In this document: positions 38,701 through 50,186 of the stretch, piece by piece
Numbering within the stretch: position 1 is the first letter of the stretch
Layout: the number at the start of each line of letters is the position of its first letter
Source of the DNA: Dryas octopetala
Lineage: Eukaryota; Streptophyta; Magnoliopsida; Rosales; Rosaceae
Length of the DNA: 64,000 nucleotides
Reading direction: 5' to 3'
NCBI GenBank assembly: GCA_963921425.1
Contig: OY992836.1
Location: 3,859,825-3,923,824, forward strand
Notes under the pieces: model-generated
Databases searched by the model: none
What the model was told of the DNA's origin: nothing
The model's input: the letters and a program-made list of their open reading frames with translations, nothing else
Position numbers and translations under genes: made by a program

Positions 38701-41700
38701 AACAAATATAATTCACTTTTTCATATTAGGATAATGTATATGTGAACTGATACATTATCCTCATTTTTCCTACATGGTTTTATATTCATCATGAGTTTTG
38801 CTTGATAGATCTCGACAAATGATTTCCAAAAATACAAATTTCCATGACAAACTGACATGCAGAATGAAAGTTAAGATATTTAACATTTGAGGAAAACCAT
38901 TGTACTTTTGACTGAAAAAAGAAAAGGTCTGACTATTAACATTAGAATATGTCATAGACTTCATTTGGTATTGAACCCTTTCTTTGATTCTTATCTTTTG
39001 CTATTACAATATGAGCCATTGGTGAAGGAAGGGGATTTGGTTACCCTGTTGCACAAAAAAACCTAAACCAAATTAAGTGGGATTTGTTGATTTACTGAGT
39101 TTCTCACTATTGTTTTATTAACTTGATTTAGAATTCAAGTAGTATATTTATAGTGTATTCCTAATTTTTATGTACTTATGCTTTGTCATTAATAAACTAT
39201 TTTGCAGGCATCTGGATTTTATTTTCCTTTATGGCTTGGTGCTCATAACTTTGTAGTAACTTTAGTATTGTTTATTTATGGAATCGCCAACCATTTGTAA
39301 GCAATTTCATCTTTTTTTTTTTTTTTTTTTTTCTTATGAAACTGTTTGCTCCCTTTTTACAGGATGGAAATTTCATGGTTGGATGCTTGGGTTTTCCTCA
39401 GGTTGGATACATTTATTCTTTTGTAAATTGCATGTTTGGACAAAGTATTGTTTGGCTGGTTTTAACCAATTTTCAACAACCAAGGGAACAACAGTGTGGA
39501 AAATAAATGGTGAAGCTACCATGTGTTGGAAAAATCTACGGGTTACATGCAATTGTTTTGAATTTGAGCTGAGTTAGTTAGTACGCTCACGAAAGACTGG
39601 ATTACTAGCAATGAAAATCATAGCCTTACTATCAAAATACATCTTCATGGTGGCATCACATCAACTCCCATGTTTTGAGGAAGAGAGGGAACCCATAACA
39701 CTTTGGTGGCTGCACATGCCAAAGCCCTATATTCAGCTTAAGTACTTGAAAGTGCAATCACACTTCGCTTTTTACTGTCTCAGGATTGGGCTCAGTTCTT
39801 GAGGTCCGGTGTTCGGGCTCAGGTTTTGAGTTCGAAGTCTCGGTATTGAGGTCCAGGTCCAATGTCTAGGGCTCGAGGTTTAGGTTCAAGGTCTGGGCCT
39901 GGGTTCGGGTTTTGGGATTCAAAATATAGGGTGTAGGGTCACAGTCCACCTAAGGTTGGGATCCATGACCAGAGCTTGGAGTGGGATGCCTCGTCTCAGG
40001 GTTTGAGATCCAGGATTTGGGGGTTGGGTCTAGCACATGGAATACAAGTACGAGGTTCGGGGTTTGGGCCTCAAGTCCGACATACGGGGCTTGTTGTTGA
40101 GGTCTTGTGTCTGGGGTTTGGTGCTCGGAGTCTTGTTTCAAGTCATGGGTTTTTGACTGAGGGTCCTTGTTCATGATATAGAGTCCATGGTTCGGGTCTC
40201 TGGACTTGGAATGTGGGATACGGAGTCCTTGTCTAGAATCTGGGGCTTGGGGTCTATGTCCGGGTTTGAGGTAAGGTACCTAGAGGTTGATGTTCTATCT
40301 ATCTGTCCTATTTACAATTTAAGACTCCATTCTCATGTGCTTACCTCTCAGTATACCCTTTCTAGGTACAGCCACCAGATAACTATTTATTTCTGTTAAA
40401 CTAAGAAAAACAAAACTCTATGAGACTACATTTTTCATTTTCCATGACATCACTTTGGTTATAATAATTGTAACACCTGTTTGCTACACCTTTGCAGTGT
40501 ATGAATGTTGTCTGGCTCCCTGGATCTGTATCAGAAGCAGTTGTAACAACTAATGTTTGCAACTCATGCACTCCAGGTTTCATTATCTCTATTATTTACT
40601 GCTTTTAAGTTACCCAAATGACTTCTGCAAATGCTATTCAAAATGTTCTTTGTGCAGATGCATTTAGATACTATCCACTAGATGTTAATTTGTTAGAGTA
40701 TCAAGTTATTTCATCTCTACCCTGAACTAGAGTGTCTATAAGTTGGTACATGTTCTTTGTGAAAATGAACCCATTCCTATTATTCTTCTGAGAAGGAATT
40801 AAGGAGCACTTCGTATGCATGTTGTGTTTTGNNNNNNNNNNNNNNNNNNNNNNNNNNNNNNNNNNNNNNNNNNNNNNNNNNNNNNNNNNNNNNNNNNNNN
40901 NNNNNNNNNNNNNNNNNNNNNNNNNNNNNNNNNNNNNNNNNNNNNNNNNNNNNNNNNNNNNNNNNNNNNNNNNNNNNNNNNNNNNNNNNNNNNNNNNNNN
41001 NNNNNNNNNNNNNNNNNNNNNNNNNNNNNNNCTCCACTAGGGCCTCGAACACTCATGTTTTCCAACAAGAACAGTTTGATTTTTATTTCAAGTGATACTT
41101 GGCGTGTGTAAGTGTCAATTAACCTATAACCAACAAACTAATCGAGTTACCTACAAGTCAGCACACTAGGGTTGTCTTATTACCAACTGAGCTTGCATTG
41201 ACTTCCTAGCTTCATTTACTACTCGAGACTGAAACTAGGTGATGTAAGTGTAGTTTGCACTTCTCAGTTAACAACAATATCAACAAGAAGGGGTGAGTGT
41301 TTACCTGCATTTACCTAAGGTTTGGTGTTCAAGAGAAGGAGAAGTCCCCTTGGAGTGAGATACATATTTGGACTTTCCATGATCAAGGCTTATAAGATTT
41401 CCATGCAAGAAGTGGAAGTATTTGTGCATGCGTAATAAACACCTAAGAAAAAAAGATTGTTGAGAAAGAACCTAAGAAGTCTACAAGACTCTTTGCCTCA
41501 AACTCGAAATCATTACACTCACTACACTATCACTCCAATTCAAATTCATTGCCTTTTCGAATGTGACCTCTTTGTGAATGAAAGTATTATACTTGATGTA
41601 TTGCATGACTCATTCATTTCAGGTGCAATTTGCTTTTTGGGTTTACTCTATATGATGTGTTATGTGGAAACCAACTGTTATATTTCTTTTTATTATTGAC

Positions 41701-41706
41701 GTTTCA

Positions 41707-41754
<48 letters not shown>

Positions 41755-42093
41755 ATCTCTGTGTGTGTCTGTGTGTCAATACCTGACCCTGTAAGCCTCA
41801 GATTTGGACTATATTTTATGAGTTGTCGATCTTTCTCTATTTTTCTATAGTAGGGCTATGACCTCAGTTATGATATAATGTCCTGTGCAATGTTTAGAGT
41901 TATACTCTTGTTTGAATTCCTTGTTATTGTATCAACTTTAGTGGATGTGGCCTCTTTGTGAATTAAAGTATTATACTTGATGTATTGCATGACTCATTCA
42001 TTTCAGGTGGAAATTGCTTTTGGGTTTACTCTATGTGATAGGTTATGTGGAACCGACTTATATTTCTTTTTATTTATTGATGTTCCATTTTTT

Positions 42094-42149
<56 letters not shown>

Positions 42150-42150
42150 C

Positions 42151-42181
<31 letters not shown>

Positions 42182-45100
42182 AGTGTATATATATATATAT
42201 ATATATATCTGTGTGTGTGTGTGTGTGTGAATCAATACCTGACCCTGTAAGCCTTAGATTCGTACTATATACTATGAGTACTCAGTAGGGCCATGACCTC
42301 AGTTATGATATAATGTCCTGTGCAATGTCGAGAGTTATACTCTTGTTTGCATTCCTTGTCATTGTATCAACTTTAGTTACTCTCTTTGTGCTTATATGTC
42401 TTCTATATGGCTGACTAAAACCTTTTCTTTTTGGTGCTTCCATCTGCTTGCACAGATGCATATAAATAATTGTTTCTATTACCTCTTTGAAGTTTTCCAT
42501 TATCATTACATCTTATGTGCACACCCATTTTGCAGAGAATTCCAACACATGTATGTTTGCACACACAAAACATTCGAAATGTCACACCCTTACACCATAC
42601 ATTATTTGTTGGTCAAGTAATGTTCTCTCTAAAGTTGGAATTTGCAGTTGGTCTACTTGGAATTTCATATATACACAATTAGGTTGCATTGGCGGCTGTG
42701 ATGAGACTCTTAGACAATTGACGGAAATTTGTGGAACTGGATCTCGGTTGTCAGGTTTGCTTGTCTAAGTAAATAAAATATTTTTTATTTCAAACAAAAT
42801 GACCAATTTGTATATGAATTGTTGTTACAGATGTTATATTTTGAGTAATCTTTCTACAAAATTCTTGAAGTCTTTCAGTTTCATATCTTATTCCCATCCT
42901 TTTCATTTTTCATGGCCCTCCACTGTCTGTACTCTGTAATAAACCAGGAAGTGACCTGCATGGTAGTTTTCTATCAGAGATAGGGCATCATCATGGAGAT
43001 GATTATCATACCTGCATTGTTTTTATGGTATTAGGATTAATTTTGTAGTTTTCCCCAAAATGGGAGAAACTTTTATTGAAAACAAAGCAGAAATTTGAAT
43101 TAACATTAGTAAGCCTTGTAGTGGAGTGCAGGTTATAATTGTACACAAAATAGAACTGGTTATAATGATACATAGCTTGGAATGTATAATAAGATAGGGT
43201 TAGCTTATAGAGATCAAGTTCTCAGAATCATGAATGTGATAAGACAGTTTTACTTGTAAGAGTGATGCAATCCTAGACGAGAAGTTTGAACAAAATCTGC
43301 TGTACTATATCTAATTTTGTAGGTTTCCTATATTCGTCACTGAACAGCATATAAATTTTGGAAGTTGATCATTTAAATTTTTCTATACAGAAAAATCAAA
43401 TTTTTTTTACTGCAGACAGTTGACTGTCTAGTCCAACTAAAGAGGAGTACTTAGATTCTTTTGTTGTTATATGTATCACCAAATACCAATTTTTTTACTA
43501 TATGCTTGATATGTTTTTCAGCAAGAGGGCGAGGACCAGCAATGTCCAGTAATGTCCAACAAAGTAATACCAGGCAGGGTGCTTGCATATACTGTCACCA
43601 AACAGGGCATTCTTCAGGTGATTGCCCTTCCCAATCTTCAGGTCCTCGAAGTGCTAGGCCTCGAGCTATGAATGTACAAAGTGGTATGACTTCTGAGCTT
43701 CCATTTTATTTTATTAGAAGTTATTGCATGGTTAAATATCTGAGACAAGTTATAATCATGGGAGATGGAGCAGACAATGTTATACTGTTAGAGGTGTTGT
43801 ATTAGCAGTCTTGTGGAACATGTAAATCAAAATGATAGTTATAGAATTTTTAGAACAAGACATTTTTTGAATACTTTATGCTGGTACCAGTGTGAGGGAA
43901 GCCTGCAGGGACAATCAACACATGGCTCTTATGGTAGTGATATTTTTTAAACGAATATTACTGAACAGTGGCATTTTTGGGAATGTCTTATTTGGCAGCC
44001 AGTGGGATAACATACGAATCATCCCAAAAGATTAAGCTTGCAGGATCTGATATGTTTATTTATTATTTTAAGCTCTTCCCCTAAAATATAGACGTAACAC
44101 CCTCATAGTCATGTGAGCATAACATACGGAATTTGAAATTTTTTTTGAAGGTATTAGGATTCAAACAGAAGATTTAGTGCTTAAACTTTCACAAAATAAG
44201 ACATTTATTTTAACACGTTGGGCCCCCCTGTTGTTAAAGTACACCAAGCAGACCTTAGTCCACGCAAAGGCTACACTGATTTTTAGTAAAGCATGATAAT
44301 TGTTTCAACAGTGTCTGATCCTTGATCCCTGGATTACCCCTGAGCGGCCAGTTGACTGAATTTGTGATTTTGTTGCTCTTCGAGCCCTGCTTGGGCGAAC
44401 TAATATGCATTCTGATACTGTGTTTATTTAGCAGGACAAATATCAGTCTCATGTAATTCATGTGGGGAACCATGTGCTTTGCGAACTGCTAACACAGCAG
44501 CTAACAGGGGAAGAAAATTCTACTCATGTCAGTCACAGGAGTGCACCTTCTTTGTGTATGTACACTATATAAATCTTGAACCTATTATATTTTTCTTATT
44601 TTTTTCTTTAAAAGCTGTCAAATAAGACCCCATGGGACTTGTTTTGTTTTGTTTTTCATCGCTTACAAGTCTTATAAAGTCTTATTTTTCAAATTTGTTT
44701 CCAAAAGAGTACAACTTATCTCTTTAAAGTAGTTATGATTTGTAAGTTCATTTAAGTAGAAATTTACTTGACATTATATCCAAAATGACCAAAATGAAAT
44801 AAGCTTTGAGAACATATTCATTCATTTGGAAAAAGAATGGCCAAAATCAAATAAATTTGTCGTACATTAGAAACTAAATTTTAGTCTTGATTTACAATTA
44901 TTTTTGAACTAATGTTTTGAACTAAATAATTCATTGGTTTTCTTCAAATGAATTTAACTGGATTTTATTACACACAAAAAAAAAAAAAAAAAAAAACTAA
45001 TGTATAAAATACATTAAACTTTTCCATTTCACGCCAAAGAAATTATTATAATTCTTATTTTAATTTTGCGATTGGAATTATATTTAGCTTTTCAACTTTA

Positions 45101-45871
45101 TTAAAATTGTTTACATATCTGTATTTGGTTTGGATATTAGAAATTAGAGCAAAATGTACATTTTGGTTTTTGTAATAAATATATGTTAGTATAATATTAT
45201 GACATTTTGGGAAACTATTTTGAAAGGACTCTGGTCTTACAAAAATGTTTTACGAATCAGTAGTCTTTCCTAAGGAAAATTCGAACTGATTTATAATTTT
45301 CCATAAAATTATAAATGCTACAGTTTTATCTGGTCACAAGAGTTGATAATAATTGTCACCATCATCATGAATTATTATTTTAGTAAAGACATTAGTTAGG
45401 CTTCGGAGGTAGCTACAAGGTTAGAAATAGTGGCCTGCCCTGAGGCAAACTTAGTAGAAGCTTATTATCTCTAGCAGGCATCTGAGGAAACTTTAGGTTT
45501 CCCTCTGGAAATGACTTGAGTAGAACATACAATGCATAAATTAAACTGTAGATTAGTTTTAAAGTAAAAACAAGTCTGCAGTTTTATGGAGACCTATCTA
45601 GTTACCAGTCTATACACATTACTTCTTGTGCAGGTGGGAGGATAGCCTCAACAATGGCAATGGAGGAAGAGGTTTCCAGCGTGCAAACATTAGTGCCTCA
45701 GCATCTAACCCCGGTCGGAGTGGTGGCCACAGTAGAGGCGGCCGGGGTGGAGCTCATGCTGCTGGTGTCACTTTTGTGTCAGCAACTGGTGATCCCATCT
45801 CTGGTAGAAGATGTTTTGTTTGTGGAGATCCGTCGCACTTTGCACATGTTTGCCCGAATCGTGGTAACTGA
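23789..45871 (+). CDS. TOP3A: DNA topoisomerase 3-alpha (type IA), 23 exons visible, one missing near assembly gap
   Basis: TOP3A relaxes and decatenates single strands and, with RECQ helicase and RMI1, dissolves double Holliday junctions. Exons: 23789-24064, 24505-24683, 24782-24854, 25114-25236, 25379-25500, 25578-25650, 25821-25937, 27184-27267, 28201-28380, 28516-28644, 29613-29687, 30978-31067, 31245-31349, 34755-34789, 36408-36537, 37412-37464, 37538-37637, 39363-39401, 40498-40576, 42683-42754, 43522-43683, 44435-44555, 45634-45871. All borders are GT-AG and the phase is kept: 885 codons. The Toprim domain opens the protein ([13 protein letters not shown]116-C-D118-R-E120). The catalytic Tyr is residue 334 in [10 protein letters not shown]. 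The tail has topoisomerase Cys motifs (RRCGLC, CNSC, GCIGGC), a CCHC knuckle ([14 protein letters not shown]), a GRF finger (CNSCGEPC...FYSC...FVWED) and a second CCHC ([14 protein letters not shown]). About 25 residues usual before GCIGGC are missing, probably in the N gap. No stop or frameshift; likely functional. Confidence 0.95.
26574..27068. repeat. 4 x 118-bp tandem repeat ending in a 23-bp perfect hairpin (TOP3A intron 7)
   Basis: Near-identical 118-bp units start at 26574, 26692, 26810 and 26928. Each has a poly-T/poly-A pair (TCTTTTTTTTCCC ... GAAAAAAAAGAAAAAAAATG) that can itself fold. The last unit ends with arm 27022-27044, which is exactly inverted at 27046-27068 with a one-base loop. 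Confidence 0.95.
29833..30485 (-). mobile_element. 5'-truncated LINE tail with zf-RVT remnant (TOP3A intron 11)
   Basis: A T-run at 29833-29843 is the poly-A tail of a minus-strand retroposon. Reading from the right, the minus strand gives [20 protein letters not shown], then a Cys and NHIFLHC: the zinc-binding domain that follows reverse transcriptase in plant L1 LINEs. A degenerate tail with stops continues to the poly-A. The 5' part is missing, as is usual for LINE insertions. Confidence 0.65.
30738..30812 (+). mobile_element. tRNA-derived SINE-like head (TOP3A intron 11)
   Basis: GGGGTTAGCCCAAGTGG matches a pol III A box (TRGCNNAGYNGG) and CCAGGGTTCGTC, about 50 bp later, resembles a degenerate B box, spaced as in plant SINEs. 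It is followed by an exact 23-bp direct repeat (30806-30828 and 30855-30877). It could be a decayed SINE; no poly-A or T tail is clear. Confidence 0.4.
32085..32945 (-). mobile_element. Ty1/Copia 3' end: RNase H remnant, polypurine tract and 3' LTR (TOP3A intron 13)
   Basis: At 32745-32488 the minus strand encodes the end of a Copia RNase H domain ([13 protein letters not shown], then KHIEVDRHF and LADILTKA), with degenerate upstream RNase H coding to about 32945. It is followed by a polypurine tract (AACTTGAGGGAGAG on the minus strand, 32494-32481) and an LTR start TGTTGGCATAATT at 32480. The LTR runs left; its end, near 32085, is not certain. The remainder of the element is absent, so it is a 5'-truncated or rearranged copy. 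Confidence 0.8.
34248..34631. mobile_element. Mutator-type MITE, 384 bp, 9-bp TSD (TOP3A intron 13)
   Basis: Ends GGGATTAATGTCATTTTGG... and ...TGACATTAATCTC are inverted and extend inward for over 100 bp with small gaps. The flanks repeat TTACAATTA exactly (34239-34247 and 34632-34640), a 9-bp TSD. It lies 123 bp before TOP3A exon 14 and encodes nothing. Confidence 0.9.
35622..36100 (-). mobile_element. Second truncated LINE tail, related to the one at 29833 (TOP3A intron 14)
   Basis: A T-run at 35622-35631 is followed by sequence clearly related to 29880-30250. Shared landmarks include AGCAGACCA(G/A)TCCA, CACAG(C/T)GAAGCCAACTCTTC, CACCAAACCAC and CCAAACCAAAAGC. It is the post-reverse-transcriptase tail of the same plant LINE family, truncated further and in the same orientation. 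Confidence 0.6.
37638..39362 (+). other. TOP3A intron 17, nothing recognised
   Basis: AT-rich intron of 1.7 kb with poly-T runs (37890 and 39312) and a TG run. A TTTTGCAG at 39201-39208 resembles an acceptor, but the sequence after it does not match the protein; the true acceptor is at 39362, where coding resumes with [13 protein letters not shown]. Confidence 0.6.
39785..40290. repeat. G/T-rich degenerate minisatellite (TOP3A intron 18)
   Basis: About 500 bp is built from loosely repeated words such as GGTTCGGG, GGTCTGGG, GGGGTTTGGG and GAGGTCTTG with a 10-20 bp rhythm, strongly G-over-C on the plus strand. Long open frames on both strands here (for example 39950-40176) are a by-product of composition. 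Confidence 0.75.
40832..41031. other. Assembly gap (200 N) in TOP3A intron 19
   Basis: Exactly 200 Ns, the size of a placeholder, so the true length is unknown. Exons on both sides (40498-40576 and 42683-42754) are in phase 1, so a missing exon must be a multiple of three bases. The protein lacks the usual segment between CNSCTPG and GCIGGC. Confidence 0.95.
41558..42385. repeat. About 0.4-kb tandem duplication with CT/TA/TG composite microsatellites (TOP3A intron 19)
   Basis: Copy 1 (about 41558-41942) and copy 2 (about 41943-42385) both run from a CCTCTTTGTGAAT word, through a GTATTATACTTGATGTATTG stretch, then a CT run, a TA run and a TG run, to GACCTCAGTTATGATATAATG. The microsatellites are much longer in copy 2, which has two TA and two TG blocks. 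Confidence 0.9.
42755..45633 (+). other. TOP3A introns 20-22, no element recognised
   Basis: These three introns (42755-43521, 43684-44434, 44556-45633) are AT-rich. The last holds a 22-A run near 44977. A CTTTTATTGAAA word at about 43070, also seen near 32975, may mark another decayed retroposon tail. No domains or TSD-bounded elements were found. Confidence 0.5.
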
Positions 45872-47212
45872 TGCACCTCAAATCATATGGGGAGTACGTC
45901 ATGAGGTATTTTTGTGCTTAAAGATTGATGTCATATCTACTAGATGCAATATCAGCTTAGGTTCCCCTAGTTTTCAATAGTGAGGTTGATGCGTGAGTCA
46001 ACTGAATTTTCATTTGAATGGAGTAACGTGTAGCCCAGTTGATGAGAAATTTGTTATACATATAGATACCGGAAACAGAAAAAGGTCAGTAATTTTTTTT
46101 TTTTTTTAGGAGATGTCAAATTTACCTTGTTTTTACTTATTAAATTATAATTCTTTTTTTTTTTTTTTTTGCCCTTTTTCATTTCGTTCCACTTATTCAA
46201 GCACGAGCTGTATTGTGTGTAGCTGGTACTAACCAGCAGTACACCCCCAATATATGATGGGTTGGGCCAGGGTAAGACTCACATAATATTGTTGGTCGGT
46301 GTACAGCATTACTAACATATGATAAGATTATTAGATAATGCCTCATAAATGACAACTTTTAAATCCAAAAAATTTATATATTTTAATAACATTTTAAGGA
46401 TAAAATCACATCATTTTATAAATTGGCATCGAACACATGAATGCTCATGAGTGTTCAAATGCTCTTCGAACGGTTTTTTGCTGTTGTCATGCAGTGCAGT
46501 TGCAACAGAGGTAGGAACTAAAGTTTGTAGCAATAGTGAAGTGTAATTGTAGTGCAGTGACAATGAGATGTTCAAACAGGCAGTGTGTATGTAAAACTGT
46601 CTTTGAATTTTTAGTATATTTACATAAAAGTTTATGAATAAGCTGAAAAAATGTTTGAAACTCATCAATAATTACGTCTAAAATTATTGGGACTTCTAAA
46701 GGCTAAATTTTACTTTCGGTCTTTATAATTTTGGTTAAGTTTTAATTTGATCCATGTAATTTTAATTGTTCTTATTTAGTTATGTGGTTTACAAATTATT
46801 ACAATTCAACACTAATATTTTTGTCTATTAATTTGTCAAATTTATTGCGATGATGTACTTTGTAAGCCACTACGATTTTGGTCAGGTCATGTACGGCACA
46901 TATTAGTCATATTAGTCATTCAATGATGATTTTAACAAATTAATGAATGAATATACTAGCGTGTGTTTAATTGGAATGGTTTATAAATTACATAAACAAT
47001 TAAAAGAAACCAAAAAAGAAAATAGAGGTCCTTTAAATGCATTCCAAATACAGCTGCATTCAAATTTTCAATTCTCTAGTTGCATGCACCAAAGCATCCC
47101 TGTCTAAGGAACGAGCTGTGACTTTTTTTTTTTTTTTCCTTCCTTGTTTTTGAATTTTTTCACGTATATTTAAATTTGGAATTTTTTTTTTTAAACAAAT
47201 CCCAAACAAAGG
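45872..47212 (+). other. TOP3A 3' UTR and downstream intergenic DNA
   Basis: The first 200 bp after the stop should be the 3' UTR; no strong poly-A signal stands out. Beyond are T-rich runs (46090-46110, 46152-46170, 47124-47140) and AT-rich DNA with no coding signal. Confidence 0.4.
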
Positions 47213-48747
47213 GTTTTATGGGCAAACAACTCAGGTTTTAGAGAGAAACTTTCCCATAATAGAGAAATGACTGATTTGGTATCTCAACCTAATAACATGA
47301 TTGTTGGTGCTGACCCCAAATGAAACGACCCGTGTCGCTCCCTAAAAATTTGCATTAGAAAAAAGAAAAAAGGACCTCTAAAAGTTAGAATAGTCAAATT
47401 CACAGTCGAGAAACCCTTTTTCTCGGCCTTAAATCAATTATTACATATTCAAGCGGCTAGCCAATTATCTTGGCCGTACGAATCAGGAGACGAGGAATAA
47501 AAGTGATGTCACCTAGGAGATAAAGCTTCGAAAAACAGTACAACAAATGTCACTGTCTCAGGCAAAGAAGGACAAGCGTGGCATAAAGGGTAGCTGGTAT
47601 AGTACAAGATTAGGTGAAGGGCAGAAAAAAGAAAGATGAGATCTCATGTACCCTACACGTGAAACACATATGAAGAGAAACCTAGAAAAACCCTAACCAC
47701 ATGCTTGAGTATAAAAGGAACTTTTAAGAGGCTTTGAAGATCATTAACAACCCCCCAAAAAATCAAACTCGAATCCTAAAAAACCCTTTTCTGAATATTA
47801 ACCAGTGTTGTTTTCTCCAAGTGTTTAGTTACCAATCTGTTATCACTACTTTTGTTGTTTTCTGGCTATTTGTTTCCTCTTGTAATTCCCATTTTCTTTG
47901 TTTGAAAGAAAAAAAAAAAAAAATTTCTCTTATTATTTGCTATATTTTGGTTATTAATATATTTTCTACTTTCCTTTTATGTGAAGCTCATAGTCATGAA
48001 TAGTGTGAAGAAGGTTTACTCTTTGCCTTTAGATCTGATATAAATGCACACTTATTCATGTTTTGGTTTGACTTGTCTCTTGTCTCACTAAACTATTAGA
48101 ATTTTAATAACATTTAATGGATTACTTCCTTTGCATTTTGTTTATTACGTACCCAACAAACAAGAGTTGTCTTAACCATATTTCCTCTTTATCAGTTCTT
48201 CTTTCAGTCATTGTGCTTATTTCCAAGAGTCTATTTACTTAGAAATGGTATGATTAGGTAAAGGATATGGTCAGATTTGTGATAAGGACTACCATTAGCT
48301 ACCAACCTCACCCATGCCATATTTTCCTTGTTTTTCCCTTTAAAGTTATTTGTTTTTACTTGAGTCAATTTGAGTTGATACAAGTATCAACAACCTTTGA
48401 GTTTACACACAGGATCTGTCTTCACACAAATTGAGCAAAGTCTTAGGCTATCTAGGCAAGAAAAGAGCCTTGGCCGAGATTCAATACTGAACCTCGATTG
48501 CCTGATCTAAACCTCGGCCAATATATCACGGTCGAGGCTTCCCCCTGTTTTCTTTCCGTCCTTGAAAGGCGGTGGCACAAGAGATCCCATTTTTTAGCCA
48601 AAACAATGATAGCACATATGCTCTTATACTTCATCACAAAAAATTCTCTCCAATTTCAAGATAAAACCTATCTTATAGAATGGCAAAGTCAGCCCCTATC
48701 CTTGTTATAGGTAAGTTTTTTCCCAAGTTTTATGGGCAAACAACTCA
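47213..48747. repeat. 1.5-kb segment bounded by a 21-bp perfect direct repeat
   Basis: The 21 bp at 47213-47233 (GTTTTATGGGC...ACTCA) recur exactly at 48727-48747. Between them is LTR- or promoter-like DNA: GAAACGACCCGTGTCGC at 47333, a GTATAAAAGG box near 47709 followed by a CA/CT-rich leader, and a CTCGGCC-rich stretch near 48465-48540. No coding domain is seen. It could be a decayed LTR retrotransposon piece or a duplication-flanked insertion. Confidence 0.6.
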
Positions 48748-49299
48748 TACAAGTCGATTTACTTTTTAATGAGTGGAGCGCGTCTTTTGCATGTGTTGAA
48801 CATTTCAATACAACCTAGAGAAATTGTTGAATAGTTTCTTTCAACCCTAAAATTATTTACAAATGTCTTTTTTTTTTTTTTTGGTTCCATATAAATGTGA
48901 ACAATGAGTAAACCAATAAAACTTACAAAAATAAATTAAAATCACATTCACTTGTGAGTTACCGTTCAACATTGTCAATAGTCTTGTTGGTACTAGAAAT
49001 AATTTGCCACGTGTCACCACCCTGATATCGCCGCATGGAAGAAAGAAGCAACAAAGATAATAGCCATCCAAGGAAAGTCTTAACTTCTCTCCAAAACACC
49101 ACATGCACTCCATCTTTATTCATTCATTATTTTTCATTCTTTAAATTATTATTTATCATTTAAATTGCCAAGATTACTCTTACTATTTTGTGACTTTCAA
49201 ACCATATGTGGATGTGAGGATATTAATTTTGACAATTCAAATGAGAAGTGCATATCATGTTTTGAGGAATGCCAATAATCCCATATACGCTACTAAAGA
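48748..49299. other. Intergenic, nothing recognised
   Basis: AT-rich with a 14-T run at 48868; no element ends, repeats or coding found. It may include the far end of LTR B, whose left limit is not visible. Confidence 0.4.
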
Positions 49300-50186
49300 T
49301 TGTGGAAGAAAATCAAATGCAATGGCGTACTAAAGTAAATCTATTTCCTTTTTGTAATAGCAATTCTATAATCCAATTTGATTCACATAATTAATTGATT
49401 ATAAGTAATCATACTTTAATCAAATAATTATATAATTTAATTTAATTTAGACATGATTAATTAATTTATTAAATCCAATTTAACTAATTAATCATGCATA
49501 AAAATCTTAAAGAGAAAGTTGAGATTAAATACCTAATTGTAAACCTCCTTAGCTTAATCTCCAAAATAGAATTGCTAAAACACAAAATTAAAGTCTAATA
49601 AGTAATTAACCCCAAAATAAAATAACTTAACTGAGCTCAAGAGTCTTACCCAAAGACCTTACCAAGGTGAGCAGAACAGTTGGCAGAGTTTCCCCAATAA
49701 ATGCCAAATTATTTGTTTGAGATGGTCCTTGGGGCAAAATCCTTAAGGGCACCCAAGAAGACAACCCAAACAAAACTCTCAACAAGTGGTTTGTCTCAAG
49801 AAAACTTTGGAAAAATCACAAAGTTTTCAACTAAATGTGTGAAGTGAAATGGACGGGGTTCTCTATTTATAGGCTTGAAAAAGTGGGAAAAACTAGTGAA
49901 TTTTTGATGTGGGATAGGGAAAAATCGAACTAGGTCTGGGGAATTAAAACGAGTCGAGGCACAGATTGTTGTGTTAGAGAAAACAGAGTGGTGGAGCGGG
50001 TCGGATGGGTCGCGCAAACGGATCAGCAGCTTGGGTGAAATGACTCGTCCTTTGGAGCGTATGGCTGAGATGCAACGTTGTTCGCGTTACACGGGGGCCT
50101 GCGAACGCGATCTTGCTCACACCGGAAGCTCCGTGTGAGCGTACACCCGCTAGGCTGTATTCTGGGGCATCGGATCATCAGCGAGG
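49300..50186 (-). mobile_element. LTR B (minus), inner part, left of the LTR A insertion
   Basis: On the minus strand a CCTATAAATAGAG box (TATA core 49871-49864) is followed by a leader-like transcript start and AT-rich sequence, the same plan as LTR A. It continues the LTR start found at 61463-60987 when LTR A is removed. The left end is arbitrary. Confidence 0.6.

Noticed and set aside
39201-39260. Possible TOP3A exon after TTTTGCAG
   Set aside because: Translation does not match type IA topoisomerases; the true exon with DGNFMVGC begins at 39363 and keeps phase.
39950-40176. Overlapping open frames on both strands
   Set aside because: Produced by the G/T-rich degenerate repeat, which lacks stop words; composition-driven.
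47333-48720. Solo LTR starting at GAAACGACCCG
   Set aside because: No TG...CA pair with a matching 5-bp duplication; kept only as a segment between direct repeats.
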